The notes under the pieces: model-generated | What the model saw: the letters and a program-made list of their open reading frames with translations, nothing else | Databases searched by the model: none | What the model was told of the DNA's origin: nothing | Made by a program: the position numbers and the translations under genes | Part shown: positions 56,610-64,000 of the stretch, piece by piece | How the letters are laid out: the number at the start of each line of letters is the position of its first letter | Position numbering within the stretch: position 1 is the stretch's first letter | Source of the DNA: Stappia sp. ES.058 | GTDB lineage: Bacteria > Pseudomonadota > Alphaproteobacteria > Rhizobiales > Stappiaceae | Assembly: GCF_900105595.1 (NCBI RefSeq) | Contig: NZ_LT629784.1 | Span: forward strand, 1,488,001 to 1,552,000 | Direction: 5' to 3' | DNA: 64,000 nt

Positions 56610-57932
56610 ATGACCACTGAACTGCGCGTCGGCGTCGCGGGCTTGGGGACGGTTGGCGCCTCCCTGTTGCACCTTCTGGAAACCAGATCGTCGGCATTGG
56701 CCGCGCGCTGCGGCCGCCCCGTGCGCGTCAGCGCGGTAAGCGCGCGTGATCGCACGCGCGATCGTGGCGCGGATCTGTCCGCCATGGCGTGGTTCGATGA
56801 TCCGGTGGCGCTGGCGACGTCTTCCGACATCGATGTTTTCGTGGAACTGATCGGCGGCGACAGCGGCCCGGCGGAAGACAGCGTGCGCGCAGCCCTTGCC
56901 GCCGGCAAGTCGGTGGTCACCGCCAACAAAGCGCTTCTCGCCAAGCACGGCGTGGCGCTTGCCCGGCTTGCGGAAGACAACAAGGTCAGCCTGTCCTACG
57001 AGGCGGCGGTGGCCGGTGGCATTCCGGTGATCAAGACGATGCGCGAGTCCCTCGCCGGAAACGAGATCGAGCGCGTTTATGGCATTCTGAACGGCACCTG
57101 CAACTACATCCTGACCCGCATGGAGCAGGACGGTCTGGACTTTTCCGACTGTCTGGCCGATGCTCAGCGTCTGGGCTATGCGGAGGCCGACCCGACCTTT
57201 GACATCGAGGGCAACGACACAGCCCACAAGCTGGCGATCCTGACATCGCTGGCCTTCGGGTCGCAGATCAACAGCGAGAAGATCTATCTGGAGGGCATCT
57301 CCTCCATCACCCGCGCCGATATCGAGGCGGCGAGCGAGCTTGGCTATCGCATCAAGCTTCTCGGCGTCGCCCAGCGCACCGACAGCGGCATCGAGCAACG
57401 CGTGCACCCCACGATGGTGCCCAAGGCCTCGGCCATCGCGCGCATCGACGGGGTGCTGAATGCAATCGCGATCGACGGCGATGCCGTCGGCGAGGTGGTG
57501 CTTGTGGGACCTGGAGCCGGCGGCAGCGCAACGGCCTCCGCCGTTCTCGGCGACATCGTCGACGTGGCGCGCGGGCTGTCCGTGCCAACGCTCGGCATGC
57601 CGGCACATGAACTCGCCCCCTATCAGGCGGCGCGGATGCGCATGCACGAGGGTGGTTACTACATTCGCCTGGCGGTCTACGACCGATCCGGCGCCTTCGC
57701 GGAAATCGCGCAGATCATGGCGGACGAGGGCATTTCGCTTGAATCCATCGTGCAGCGCGACCGCACCCGCATCCACGCCGAGGCGGAGACGCATGGCGAT
57801 GCGCCGCAGCCGGTCATTCTGACAACCTATGAAACCACGGAAGCCGCCGTGAAACGGGCGCTGGGGACAATCACCGCGAGGAATGTGGTGGCGGGTACGC
57901 CTCAGATGATCCGCATCGAAAAGCTCCGTTGA
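56610..57932 (+). CDS. hom: Homoserine dehydrogenase
   Basis: Reduces aspartate semialdehyde to homoserine for threonine and methionine. The 440-residue protein has a Rossmann motif GVAGLGTVGASLL at residue 8, the ANKALLAKHG segment near residue 108 and SYEAAVAGGIPVIK near residue 128 holding catalytic residues. A C-terminal ACT domain lies from about residue 355 (RLAVYDRSGAFAEIAQIMADE) and points to feedback control by threonine. Supplies the homoserine needed upstream of metY. Confidence 0.96.
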   Translation: MTTELRVGVAGLGTVGASLLHLLETRSSALAARCGRPVRVSAVSARDRTRDRGADLSAMAWFDDPVALATSSDIDVFVELIGGDSGPAEDSVRAALAAGKSVVTANKALLAKHGVALARLAEDNKVSLSYEAAVAGGIPVIKTMRESLAGNEIERVYGILNGTCNYILTRMEQDGLDFSDCLADAQRLGYAEADPTFDIEGNDTAHKLAILTSLAFGSQINSEKIYLEGISSITRADIEAASELGYRIKLLGVAQRTDSGIEQRVHPTMVPKASAIARIDGVLNAIAIDGDAVGEVVLVGPGAGGSATASAVLGDIVDVARGLSVPTLGMPAHELAPYQAARMRMHEGGYYIRLAVYDRSGAFAEIAQIMADEGISLESIVQRDRTRIHAEAETHGDAPQPVILTTYETTEAAVKRALGTITARNVVAGTPQMIRIEKLR

Positions 57933-57963
57933 CCCCTTGTTGACCCCGATTTGAGGAAATCCG

Positions 57964-58959
57964 ATGTCCACCTCCGACGCCGCGCATAGCGAAGTTCTCG
58001 ATCGCATCCTGACCCTGGAACTGGCCCGCGTGACGGAACGCGCCGCCGTTGCCGCCGCGCGCCTGCGCGGACGCGGCGACGAAATGTCCGCCGACCAGGC
58101 CGCCGTCGATGCCATGCGCCGCGAACTCAACTGTCTGCCGATCGACGGAACGGTGGTCATCGGCGAAGGCGAGCGCGACGAGGCGCCGATGCTTTACATC
58201 GGCGAGACGGTCGGAACCGGGCAGGGGCCGGCGGTGGACATTGCGCTCGATCCGCTTGAGGGCACCACGATCTGCGCCAAGAACCTGCCCAACTCGCTTG
58301 CCGTGATTGCGCTCGCGCCCAAGGGCGGGCTCTTGAACGCGCCGGACAGCTACATGGACAAGATAGCCATCGGCCCGGGATACCCCTCCGGCGTTGTCGA
58401 TCTCGACGCGCCGGTGGCGGAAAACATCCAGGCGCTGGCCAAGGCCAAGGGTGTGCCGGTTGGCGAGATCACCGCATGCGTGCTCGACCGCCCGCGCCAC
58501 GCGCGCCTGATTGAGAACCTGCGTGCCACCGGCGTCTCGGTTCGCCTGATCGGCGACGGCGACGTCGCCGGCATCATTCATGCGACCGATCCGGACGAGA
58601 CCGGCATCGACATCTACATGGGCATTGGCGGCGCGCCGGAAGGCGTGCTTGCCGCGGCCGCTCTGCGCTGCATCGGCGGCCAGATGCAGGGCCGGCTGGT
58701 GATCACCCGCGACGAGCAGGTGGACCGCGCCTACAAGATGGGCATCACCGACATCAAGCGCAAATACACGATGGAAGAGATGGCGACGGGCGACGTGCTC
58801 TTTGCAGCGACTGGCGTGACCGACGGCAATTTCCTGCAAGGCGTGCGCTTTGGCCGGGATGCGGTCACAACACATACCGTCGTGATGCGCTCCACCACCG
58901 GCACCGTGCGCTATATCAAGGCGCGTCACACGCAGGTCGAGAAATTCCACCTGGATTGA
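57964..58959 (+). CDS. glpX: Fructose-1,6-bisphosphatase class II
   Basis: Hydrolyses fructose 1,6-bisphosphate in gluconeogenesis. The 331-residue GlpX protein has the metal-binding GEGERDEAPMLYIGE near residue 67 and DPLEGTTICAKNLPNSLAV near residue 98, and the late GGAPEGVLAAAALRCIGGQMQGRL near residue 221. GAGGAAATCCG precedes the ATG. It lies between hom and recJ with short spacers; all four are likely one transcript. Confidence 0.95.
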   Translation: MSTSDAAHSEVLDRILTLELARVTERAAVAAARLRGRGDEMSADQAAVDAMRRELNCLPIDGTVVIGEGERDEAPMLYIGETVGTGQGPAVDIALDPLEGTTICAKNLPNSLAVIALAPKGGLLNAPDSYMDKIAIGPGYPSGVVDLDAPVAENIQALAKAKGVPVGEITACVLDRPRHARLIENLRATGVSVRLIGDGDVAGIIHATDPDETGIDIYMGIGGAPEGVLAAAALRCIGGQMQGRLVITRDEQVDRAYKMGITDIKRKYTMEEMATGDVLFAATGVTDGNFLQGVRFGRDAVTTHTVVMRSTTGTVRYIKARHTQVEKFHLD

Positions 58960-58996
58960 GGCGTATCGCGCCCAAGCCGCAGGACGGACGCCGCGC

Positions 58997-60820
58997 ATGA
59001 GTACCCAGTTCCCAAGCGACCGCGAAACGCGCCGGCAGGTTCTGGGGGTCGGGCACTCGGCCGGCGACCGCGTCTGGCGCGAGCGGCTGACCGCCCAGCA
59101 GAACGCCACGGCGCTCGCCATTGCGCAGCGCAGCGGCATTCCGGAGATCGTCGCCCGGGTGCTGGCCGCCCGGGACGTGACGATCGACGGCGCCGACGCT
59201 TTTCTCGATCCGACGATCAAGGCGCTGATGCCCGACCCGGCCGTCCTGCGGGACCTGGAAGCGGCGGCGGCAAGGGTCGCCGATGCTGTTCAGTCCGGCG
59301 ATACGATCGCGATCTTCGGTGACTACGACGTTGACGGTGCGACATCCTCCGCGCTGCTGAGCCGGTATCTCTCCGCGCTCGGTATCCGCAATCGCATCCA
59401 CATTCCCGACCGCATCATTGAAGGCTATGGACCGAACGGCCCCGCGATCCGCATGCTGCGGAAGGAGGGCGCCGGGCTTCTCGTCTGTGTCGATTGCGGC
59501 AGCACCTCCTTCGAGGCGTTCGAGGATGCCCGAAGCGTCGGACTGGATGTCGTGGTCCTCGATCACCATCAGGTCGGCGAAGAGCTTCCCCCGACCGTCG
59601 CGCTGGTCAATCCCAACCGCCAGGACGATCTCTCCGGCCTCGGCCATCTCGCGGCCGTCGGTGTCACGTTTCTCTTCGTGGTGGGGCTTAATCGCGAGTT
59701 GCGCCGCAGGGGGATGTTTCGCGCGCAACGCGAGCCCGATCTCCTTGCGTTGCTCGATCTTGCCGCGGTTGGCACGGTCTGCGACGTGGTTCCGCTGAAG
59801 GGCCTGAACCGAGCCTTCGTGCGCAAGGGCATTCTGGCACTTCATTCCCGCGCCAATGTCGGGCTTGCGGCGCTGTGCGATGTTGCGCGGGTGCATGGTC
59901 CGCCATCTCCCTATCATCTCGGCTTCCTGGTCGGGCCGCGCATTAATGCGGGCGGGCGCATTGGCGATGCCGCCCTTGGCGCACGCCTGTTGACCACGCA
60001 CGACATGGACGAGGCGCGAGGTATTGCCGAAACGCTCGACCGGTTGAACGGAGAGCGGCAGGCGCTGGAAGCCATCATGCTGGAGGAGGGCGATGCCCAG
60101 GCGCTTGTCTCCGTCGAAGCGAGCGACCCGAGTGTTCTCTTGACCGGGTCCGACGGCTGGCACCCCGGTGTCGTCGGCCTGGTCGCCTCGCGGCTGAAGG
60201 ACCGCTATCGCCGTCCCGTCTTCGCGATCGCCTATGACGTCGACGGCAAGGGTACCGGGTCGGGGCGCTCCATCCCCGGCGTCGATCTCGGTGCCGCGGT
60301 GCGCAAGGCGGTCGACGAGGGCATACTGGAAAAGGGGGGCGGACATGCCATGGCGGCCGGCCTGACCGTGCGGCGCGAGCGGCTCGCAGACCTTTCCGAC
60401 TTTCTCGATGACGCGTTGGCGGCACAGGTCGGGGTCGCGCGTTCGGAAAACGAACTCAAGATCGACGGCGCTCTGACCGCGTCTGCCGCAAGCACAGCTC
60501 TCGTCCACTCCCTGGAGCAGGCGGGCCCCTTCGGCGCAGGGCATCCGGAACCGGTGTTCGCGCTGCCGAGCCACCGCGTGTCTTATGCCGATACGGTGGG
60601 CAAGGGCCATGTGCGGTTGACGCTTGCCGACGGCGGTGGCGGCAGCCTGAAGGCGATCGCCTTCAAGGCGGCGGACACGCCGCTTGGAAAGCTGCTCCTG
60701 GAGCGGCGCGGCGATCCTTTCCATGTCGCCGGCTGTCTTTCCCTCGACACCTGGCAGGGGCGGGAACGGGTTCAATTTCGCGTTCTCGACGCTGCCGATC
60801 CGCGCCAGAGCCGGATGTAG
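58997..60820 (+). CDS. recJ: Single-stranded-DNA-specific 5'-3' exonuclease RecJ
   Basis: Degrades single-stranded DNA 5' to 3' in recombination and mismatch repair. The 607-residue protein contains the DHH phosphoesterase motifs in order: DYDVDGATSSALL near residue 112, VDCGS near residue 166, VVLDHHQ near residue 190 and HLAAVGVTF near residue 218. The DHHA1 domain follows with GRSIPGVDLG and GGGHAMAAG. AGGACGG precedes the ATG. Confidence 0.96.
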   Translation: MSTQFPSDRETRRQVLGVGHSAGDRVWRERLTAQQNATALAIAQRSGIPEIVARVLAARDVTIDGADAFLDPTIKALMPDPAVLRDLEAAAARVADAVQSGDTIAIFGDYDVDGATSSALLSRYLSALGIRNRIHIPDRIIEGYGPNGPAIRMLRKEGAGLLVCVDCGSTSFEAFEDARSVGLDVVVLDHHQVGEELPPTVALVNPNRQDDLSGLGHLAAVGVTFLFVVGLNRELRRRGMFRAQREPDLLALLDLAAVGTVCDVVPLKGLNRAFVRKGILALHSRANVGLAALCDVARVHGPPSPYHLGFLVGPRINAGGRIGDAALGARLLTTHDMDEARGIAETLDRLNGERQALEAIMLEEGDAQALVSVEASDPSVLLTGSDGWHPGVVGLVASRLKDRYRRPVFAIAYDVDGKGTGSGRSIPGVDLGAAVRKAVDEGILEKGGGHAMAAGLTVRRERLADLSDFLDDALAAQVGVARSENELKIDGALTASAASTALVHSLEQAGPFGAGHPEPVFALPSHRVSYADTVGKGHVRLTLADGGGGSLKAIAFKAADTPLGKLLLERRGDPFHVAGCLSLDTWQGRERVQFRVLDAADPRQSRM

Positions 60821-60840
60821 GACATTGGGTCTCCGTCCGC

Positions 60841-60855
60841 CGGCAACTTTTGCCG
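60841..60855 (+). terminator. Weak hairpin after recJ
   Basis: CGGCAA-CTT-TTGCCG is a perfect six-base-pair stem beginning 21 bases after the recJ stop. Only a short T-rich sequence follows, so it is a weak or partial terminator. Confidence 0.35.
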
Positions 60856-60882
60856 CCTATTAACACAACGGAAAGGCTGTCC

Positions 60883-60899
60883 CCATATCCTGAATATGG
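60883..60899. promoter_or_regulatory. Small inverted repeat before the 67-residue gene
   Basis: CCATAT and ATATGG are separated by five bases, about 25-40 bases before the start at 60922. It could be an operator or a structure near the translation start; nothing decides between these. Confidence 0.3.
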
Positions 60900-60921
60900 A
60901 TGGTGAATGTGGGATGGAATC

Positions 60922-61125
60922 ATGTCTCCGAGGATGCAATTGCGTCGGTTGATGTCGGATGTCGACCAGGCGGCGGACAATGCGGACCACGCCTTGCAGA
61001 CGCTGCGGTCGCGCGGTGTTGTCGGTGTCCTGCCTGAAAGGGATCCTGCGGTTACGCCGTTGCGGTCCGGGCTGTTTCTTGCCTCCATGCTGATGGCCGC
61101 GAAGGTGCTGTTTTCCCAGGATTGA
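60922..61125 (+). CDS. Small protein of unknown function
   Basis: A 67-residue protein with helical, acidic first half (MSPRMQLRRLMSDVDQAADNADHALQTLRSR) and a hydrophobic C-terminal segment (LFLASMLMAAKVLF) that may contact the membrane. GGGATGGA precedes the ATG. The protein-like composition and ribosome site make it plausible, but I recognise no family. It lies between recJ and the nitrilase gene. Confidence 0.5.
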   Translation: MSPRMQLRRLMSDVDQAADNADHALQTLRSRGVVGVLPERDPAVTPLRSGLFLASMLMAAKVLFSQD

Positions 61126-61222
61126 AGCGTCTGGACCATGCGCGACGGCAATTCGACGCGACGGCTCGATTGTGCGCGGGACGTGCTTGAATTTGGCCGG
61201 CAATCCGGTCAGCATCGCCTCC

Positions 61223-62137
61223 ATGAAAATGAAGTCCTTTCGCCTTGCGCTTTGCGCCTACAATCTTTGCTCCGGCGGCGCATCCCGCGATGCTTTTCTC
61301 GCTGGCATCGACGCGCGCATGGCCCGCGCAAAAACGGACGGCGCCCGTCTTCTCGTCCTGCCCGAATATCTGAGCGAGGCATTTCTTGCCTGGAAGCCGG
61401 ACGGTCTTTTGCCGACGCAGGAACTCGGCTGGATGGCGGCGGAGGCGCGCGCACTCCTGCCGCACCTGAACGACCTGGTCGCGAAACACGATATTTCCCT
61501 GTTGGCCGGTTCGATGCCCTGGCCCGCGCCGGATGGCGCGGACGGCCACGTGAACCGGGCATTCGCATTGCTGGCGGATGGTCGTGAGATTGTTCACGAC
61601 AAGCTTGCGCTGACCCCCTTTGAAATGGATCCCGAGACCTGGTTGTTGACGCCCGGCGCGCAGGTGCCGCTGTTCGAGGGCGTGCGCATGGCGATGCTGA
61701 TCTGCCTCGATATCGAGATGCCTGCGCTCTCCTGCCTGATCGCGCGGGATGCGCCAGATGTGCTGCTGGTGCCGTCGATGACCTCAAGCCTTGCCGGGTA
61801 TCATCGCGTGTTTGGGTGCGCGAAGGCGCGCGCGGTGGAACTGATGGGCGCGGTTGCCGTGTGTGGCGTCGTGGGCGCCGCTCCCGGCACGACGCAAAAC
61901 GACACCAATGTCTCAGGTGCCGCGCTCTATCTGCCGTGCGAACCGAGCCTCGGCTACACCGGGATCGGCGGTGAGCTTCAGCCGGTCGACGGCATGGCCG
62001 GAGACGAGCCGTTTCTGGTTGTCGATGTGCCGGTCGGGGAAATCCGCAACCTGCGCGCTGGCGGGGCGGAGGTCTGGCCGGGCGCCTGGAGTGCGGCCGG
62101 CGTATCACTCCGGAATGCGCGAAAGGATGCGCGATGA
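61223..62137 (+). CDS. Carbon-nitrogen hydrolase (nitrilase superfamily)
   Basis: A 304-residue member of the nitrilase superfamily with the catalytic glutamate in LVLPEYLSE near residue 50, the lysine in HDKLALTPFE near residue 133 and the cysteine in LICLDIEMP near residue 168. Substrate (amide, nitrile or carbamyl) unknown. No ribosome site clearly supports the ATG at 61223; a GTG at 61172 would add 17 residues. Its stop overlaps the start of the DUF423 gene by four bases. Confidence 0.87.
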   Translation: MKMKSFRLALCAYNLCSGGASRDAFLAGIDARMARAKTDGARLLVLPEYLSEAFLAWKPDGLLPTQELGWMAAEARALLPHLNDLVAKHDISLLAGSMPWPAPDGADGHVNRAFALLADGREIVHDKLALTPFEMDPETWLLTPGAQVPLFEGVRMAMLICLDIEMPALSCLIARDAPDVLLVPSMTSSLAGYHRVFGCAKARAVELMGAVAVCGVVGAAPGTTQNDTNVSGAALYLPCEPSLGYTGIGGELQPVDGMAGDEPFLVVDVPVGEIRNLRAGGAEVWPGAWSAAGVSLRNARKDAR

Positions 62138-62529
62138 CCACCGCGGGGTGGGCGCCTTGCCGGCCGAAGGCCATGCCGCTTGTGCTGGCGGGACTGTCCG
62201 GCCTGATCGGTGTGGGGATGTCGGCGGCGGCCACGCATTCTCCGGCTGCCGCGCTGCTCGATCCGGCCGCCCGGATGCTTCTCGCCCATGCGTCCCTGTT
62301 CCTGTTTCTCAGCCTTGCCGGAGATTTGTCTCCCCGCGTCGCAGGTACGGCGATCTGCTGGATCGCGGCTGTCGGTCTGGCGTTGTTTTGCGGCGATTTG
62401 AGTGCGCGCGCCGTCTTCGGGACGCGCCTTTTCGCATTCGCGGCACCGCTTGGCGGCAGCCTGCTGATTCTGGCCTGGGCGGGGCTCGCCTTTGCCGGTG
62501 TTGCCGCGCTGGTGCAGCGCAACAGGTGA
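62134..62529 (+). CDS. DUF423-like small membrane protein
   Basis: A 131-residue protein with four hydrophobic segments and the family-like features LLAHASLFLFLSLAGD, FCGDLSARAVFG and APLGGSLLILAWAGLAF. Relatives are uncharacterised inner-membrane proteins. The ATG overlaps the nitrilase stop, indicating translational coupling. Confidence 0.75.
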   Translation: MTTAGWAPCRPKAMPLVLAGLSGLIGVGMSAAATHSPAAALLDPAARMLLAHASLFLFLSLAGDLSPRVAGTAICWIAAVGLALFCGDLSARAVFGTRLFAFAAPLGGSLLILAWAGLAFAGVAALVQRNR

Positions 62530-62671
62530 GAGCGCATGGAACCGTTTTGCCCGCGACGCATTGTGCCGTCCCGATGTCGGTTTTGCACAAGCGCCAACGC
62601 TCATGGAGCGGCACAAATCAGGGACGATGTGCGAAGGGGCATGCCTTTCGCACCACCAAACCGAGGTTCGC

Positions 62672-63925
62672 ATGACTCGTTTCTCGTTCTGGGAACTGGC
62701 CCGCAAGGCGGTGAACGCCCATCAGGACTGGGGCCACCAGTGGCGCAAGCCCGACCCGAAGCCCGAATATGACGTGATCATCATCGGTGCCGGTGGGCAT
62801 GGCCTTGCGACCGCCTATTACCTTGCCAAGGAACACGGCATCACCAATGTGGCCGTGCTGGAAAAGGGCTGGCTCGGCGGCGGCAACACCGGGCGCAACA
62901 CCACCATCGTGCGCTCCAACTACCTGTGGGAGGAGAGCGAGGGTCTCTACGACCACGCGATGGACCTGTGGCAGGACCTGTCGCAGGAACTAAATTACAA
63001 CATCATGTATTCCGCGCGCGGCGTGATGATGCTGGCCCATACGGTGCACGACGTTCAGGTGTTCAAGCGCCACGTCCATGCCAACCGGCTTGCCGGCGTG
63101 CAGAACGAGTGGCTGACGCCGGACGAGGCCAAGGACTATTGTCCGCCGCTCAACATTTCTAAGAACATCCGCTATCCGGTCATGGGCGCGGCCCTCCAGC
63201 GCAAGGCGGGCGTCGCCCGTCACGACGCGGTCGCCTGGGGCTATGCGCGCGGTGCGGACAAATACGGTGTCGACATCATCCAGAATTGCGCCGTGACCGG
63301 CATCCGCCGCAACGCCGATGGCTCCGTTTCGGGCGTCGAGACGTCGCGCGGCTTCATCGGCGCGAAGAAAGTCGGCGTTGTCGCCGCCGGCCACACCAGC
63401 GTGGTGATGGACATGGCCGGCGTGCGCATGCCGCTTGAATCCAACCCGCTGCAGGCGCTGGTCTCCGAGCCGGTCAAGCCGTGCTTTCCCTGCGTGGTCA
63501 TGTCCAACACGGTGCACGCCTATCTGTCGCAGTCCGACAAGGGCGAACTGGTGATCGGCGCCGGCACCGACCAGTATGTCTCCTACAGTCAGACGGGCGG
63601 CCTCCAGATCACCACGCACACGGTGGATGCCATTTGCGAGCTGTTTCCGATGTTCCGCCGCATGCGCATGCTGCGAAACTGGGGCGGCATCGTTGACGTC
63701 ACCCCGGATCGCTCGCCGGTTATCGGCAAGACGCCGGTTTCGGGGCTTTTCGTCAACTGCGGCTGGGGTACGGGCGGCTTCAAGGCAACACCGGGATCGG
63801 GGCATGTCTTTGCGCATACGATCGCGCGCGACGAGCCGCATCCGATCAACGCACCCTTCACGCTGGACCGGTTCCGCACCGGCCGGTTGATCGACGAGGC
63901 GGCGGCTGCCGCCGTGGCACACTGA
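62672..63925 (+). CDS. soxB: Sarcosine oxidase, beta subunit
   Basis: FAD-binding subunit of heterotetrameric sarcosine oxidase, which demethylates sarcosine to glycine with tetrahydrofolate. The 417-residue protein has DVIIIGAGGHGLATAYYLA near residue 32, LGGGNTGRNTTIVRSNYLWEES near residue 70 and the C-terminal GGIVDVTPDRSPVIG and GWGTGGFKATPG. The histidine of VARHDAVAWG near residue 184 is in the place where these enzymes bind FMN covalently (assignment by similarity). GAGG precedes the ATG. soxD follows; soxA and soxG are beyond the window. Glycine would feed glyA-type one-carbon reactions. Confidence 0.95.
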   Translation: MTRFSFWELARKAVNAHQDWGHQWRKPDPKPEYDVIIIGAGGHGLATAYYLAKEHGITNVAVLEKGWLGGGNTGRNTTIVRSNYLWEESEGLYDHAMDLWQDLSQELNYNIMYSARGVMMLAHTVHDVQVFKRHVHANRLAGVQNEWLTPDEAKDYCPPLNISKNIRYPVMGAALQRKAGVARHDAVAWGYARGADKYGVDIIQNCAVTGIRRNADGSVSGVETSRGFIGAKKVGVVAAGHTSVVMDMAGVRMPLESNPLQALVSEPVKPCFPCVVMSNTVHAYLSQSDKGELVIGAGTDQYVSYSQTGGLQITTHTVDAICELFPMFRRMRMLRNWGGIVDVTPDRSPVIGKTPVSGLFVNCGWGTGGFKATPGSGHVFAHTIARDEPHPINAPFTLDRFRTGRLIDEAAAAAVAH

Positions 63926-63935
63926 GGCAAGTCAG

Positions 63936-64000
63936 ATGCTGTTGATTTCCTGTCCATGGTGCGGCGTCGAACGCCCAGAGATCGAGTTCCGCTACGGCGG
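63936..64000 (+). CDS. soxD: Sarcosine oxidase, delta subunit (5' end only)
   Basis: The first 21 codons after an ATG, ten bases past the soxB stop, encode MLLISCPWCGVERPEIEFRYG, the zinc-binding N-terminus of SoxD (CPWCG). The gene runs off the right edge. Confidence 0.9.
   Translation, partial: MLLISCPWCGVERPEIEFRYG

Overview
The window is a GC-rich stretch of alphaproteobacterial chromosome, most likely from a free-living or marine member of the Hyphomicrobiales near the Stappiaceae/Rhizobiales. This is inferred from gene order and families, not from any database search. The supporting signs are the MarR-type ldtR next to its L,D-transpeptidase target, the glyA-nrdR-ribD-ribE-ribH-nusB and bamE/UQCC-chaperone/DUF177-plsX-fabH-ihfA-merR orders, several DUF families I associate with this group (DUF6163, DUF6898, DUF2842, DUF6653), and a class I PHB synthase. 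I see no insertion sequence, phage, CRISPR array, integrase or rRNA gene. One tRNA gene (Pro, anticodon GGG) is present.

Layout. 1-5.4 kb: the end of an unidentified gene, hemB on the minus strand, then a valine-degradation run (acyl-CoA dehydrogenase, 3-hydroxyisobutyryl-CoA hydrolase, 3-hydroxyisobutyrate dehydrogenase) with two small membrane proteins interspersed. 5.7-8.2 kb: ldtR, ldtP and a DUF6898 protein (cell-envelope remodelling). 8.4-13.3 kb: glyA, nrdR, riboflavin genes and nusB (one-carbon, nucleotide, flavin). 13.4-22.2 kb: MFS transporter, proton-pumping pyrophosphatase, bamE, bc1-assembly chaperone, DUF177, plsX-fabH (fatty acid/phospholipid initiation), ihfA and a MerR regulator.

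22.3-29.2 kb is the most accessory-looking section. It holds a minus-strand periplasmic oxidation cassette (GMC flavoprotein, Tat-targeted small subunit, beta-propeller sorbosone-type dehydrogenase, diheme cytochrome c, plus a glyoxalase-like protein), followed by a ribbon-helix-helix protein and three proteins I cannot identify. 29.7-39.4 kb is a compact exopolysaccharide locus: polymerase, priming glucose-phosphate transferase, one GT4, Wza-like lipoprotein, a Wzc/GumC-like protein with a degenerate kinase domain, a FemAB/CelD-like acyltransferase and a polysaccharide deacetylase. No flippase is visible.

39.4-64 kb: DUF2842 and heme A synthase, metY, a RimB-RimK-M14 peptidase module (protein glutamylation), CoA-binding and crotonase-fold proteins, rplM-rpsI, an arginine-catabolism pair with a divergent Lrp regulator, a sterol-desaturase-like protein, phaC, a lipoprotein, an aminotransferase-hom-glpX-recJ run, a nitrilase, a DUF423 protein and the start of the sarcosine oxidase operon (soxB, soxD cut by the window edge).

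Most of the window is ordinary core metabolism. The parts most worth following up are the exopolysaccharide locus with its pseudo-kinase, the RimB-RimK-M14 operon, the dual-dehydrogenase periplasmic cassette, a crotonase lacking both catalytic glutamates, and several inverted repeats in promoters that look like operators.
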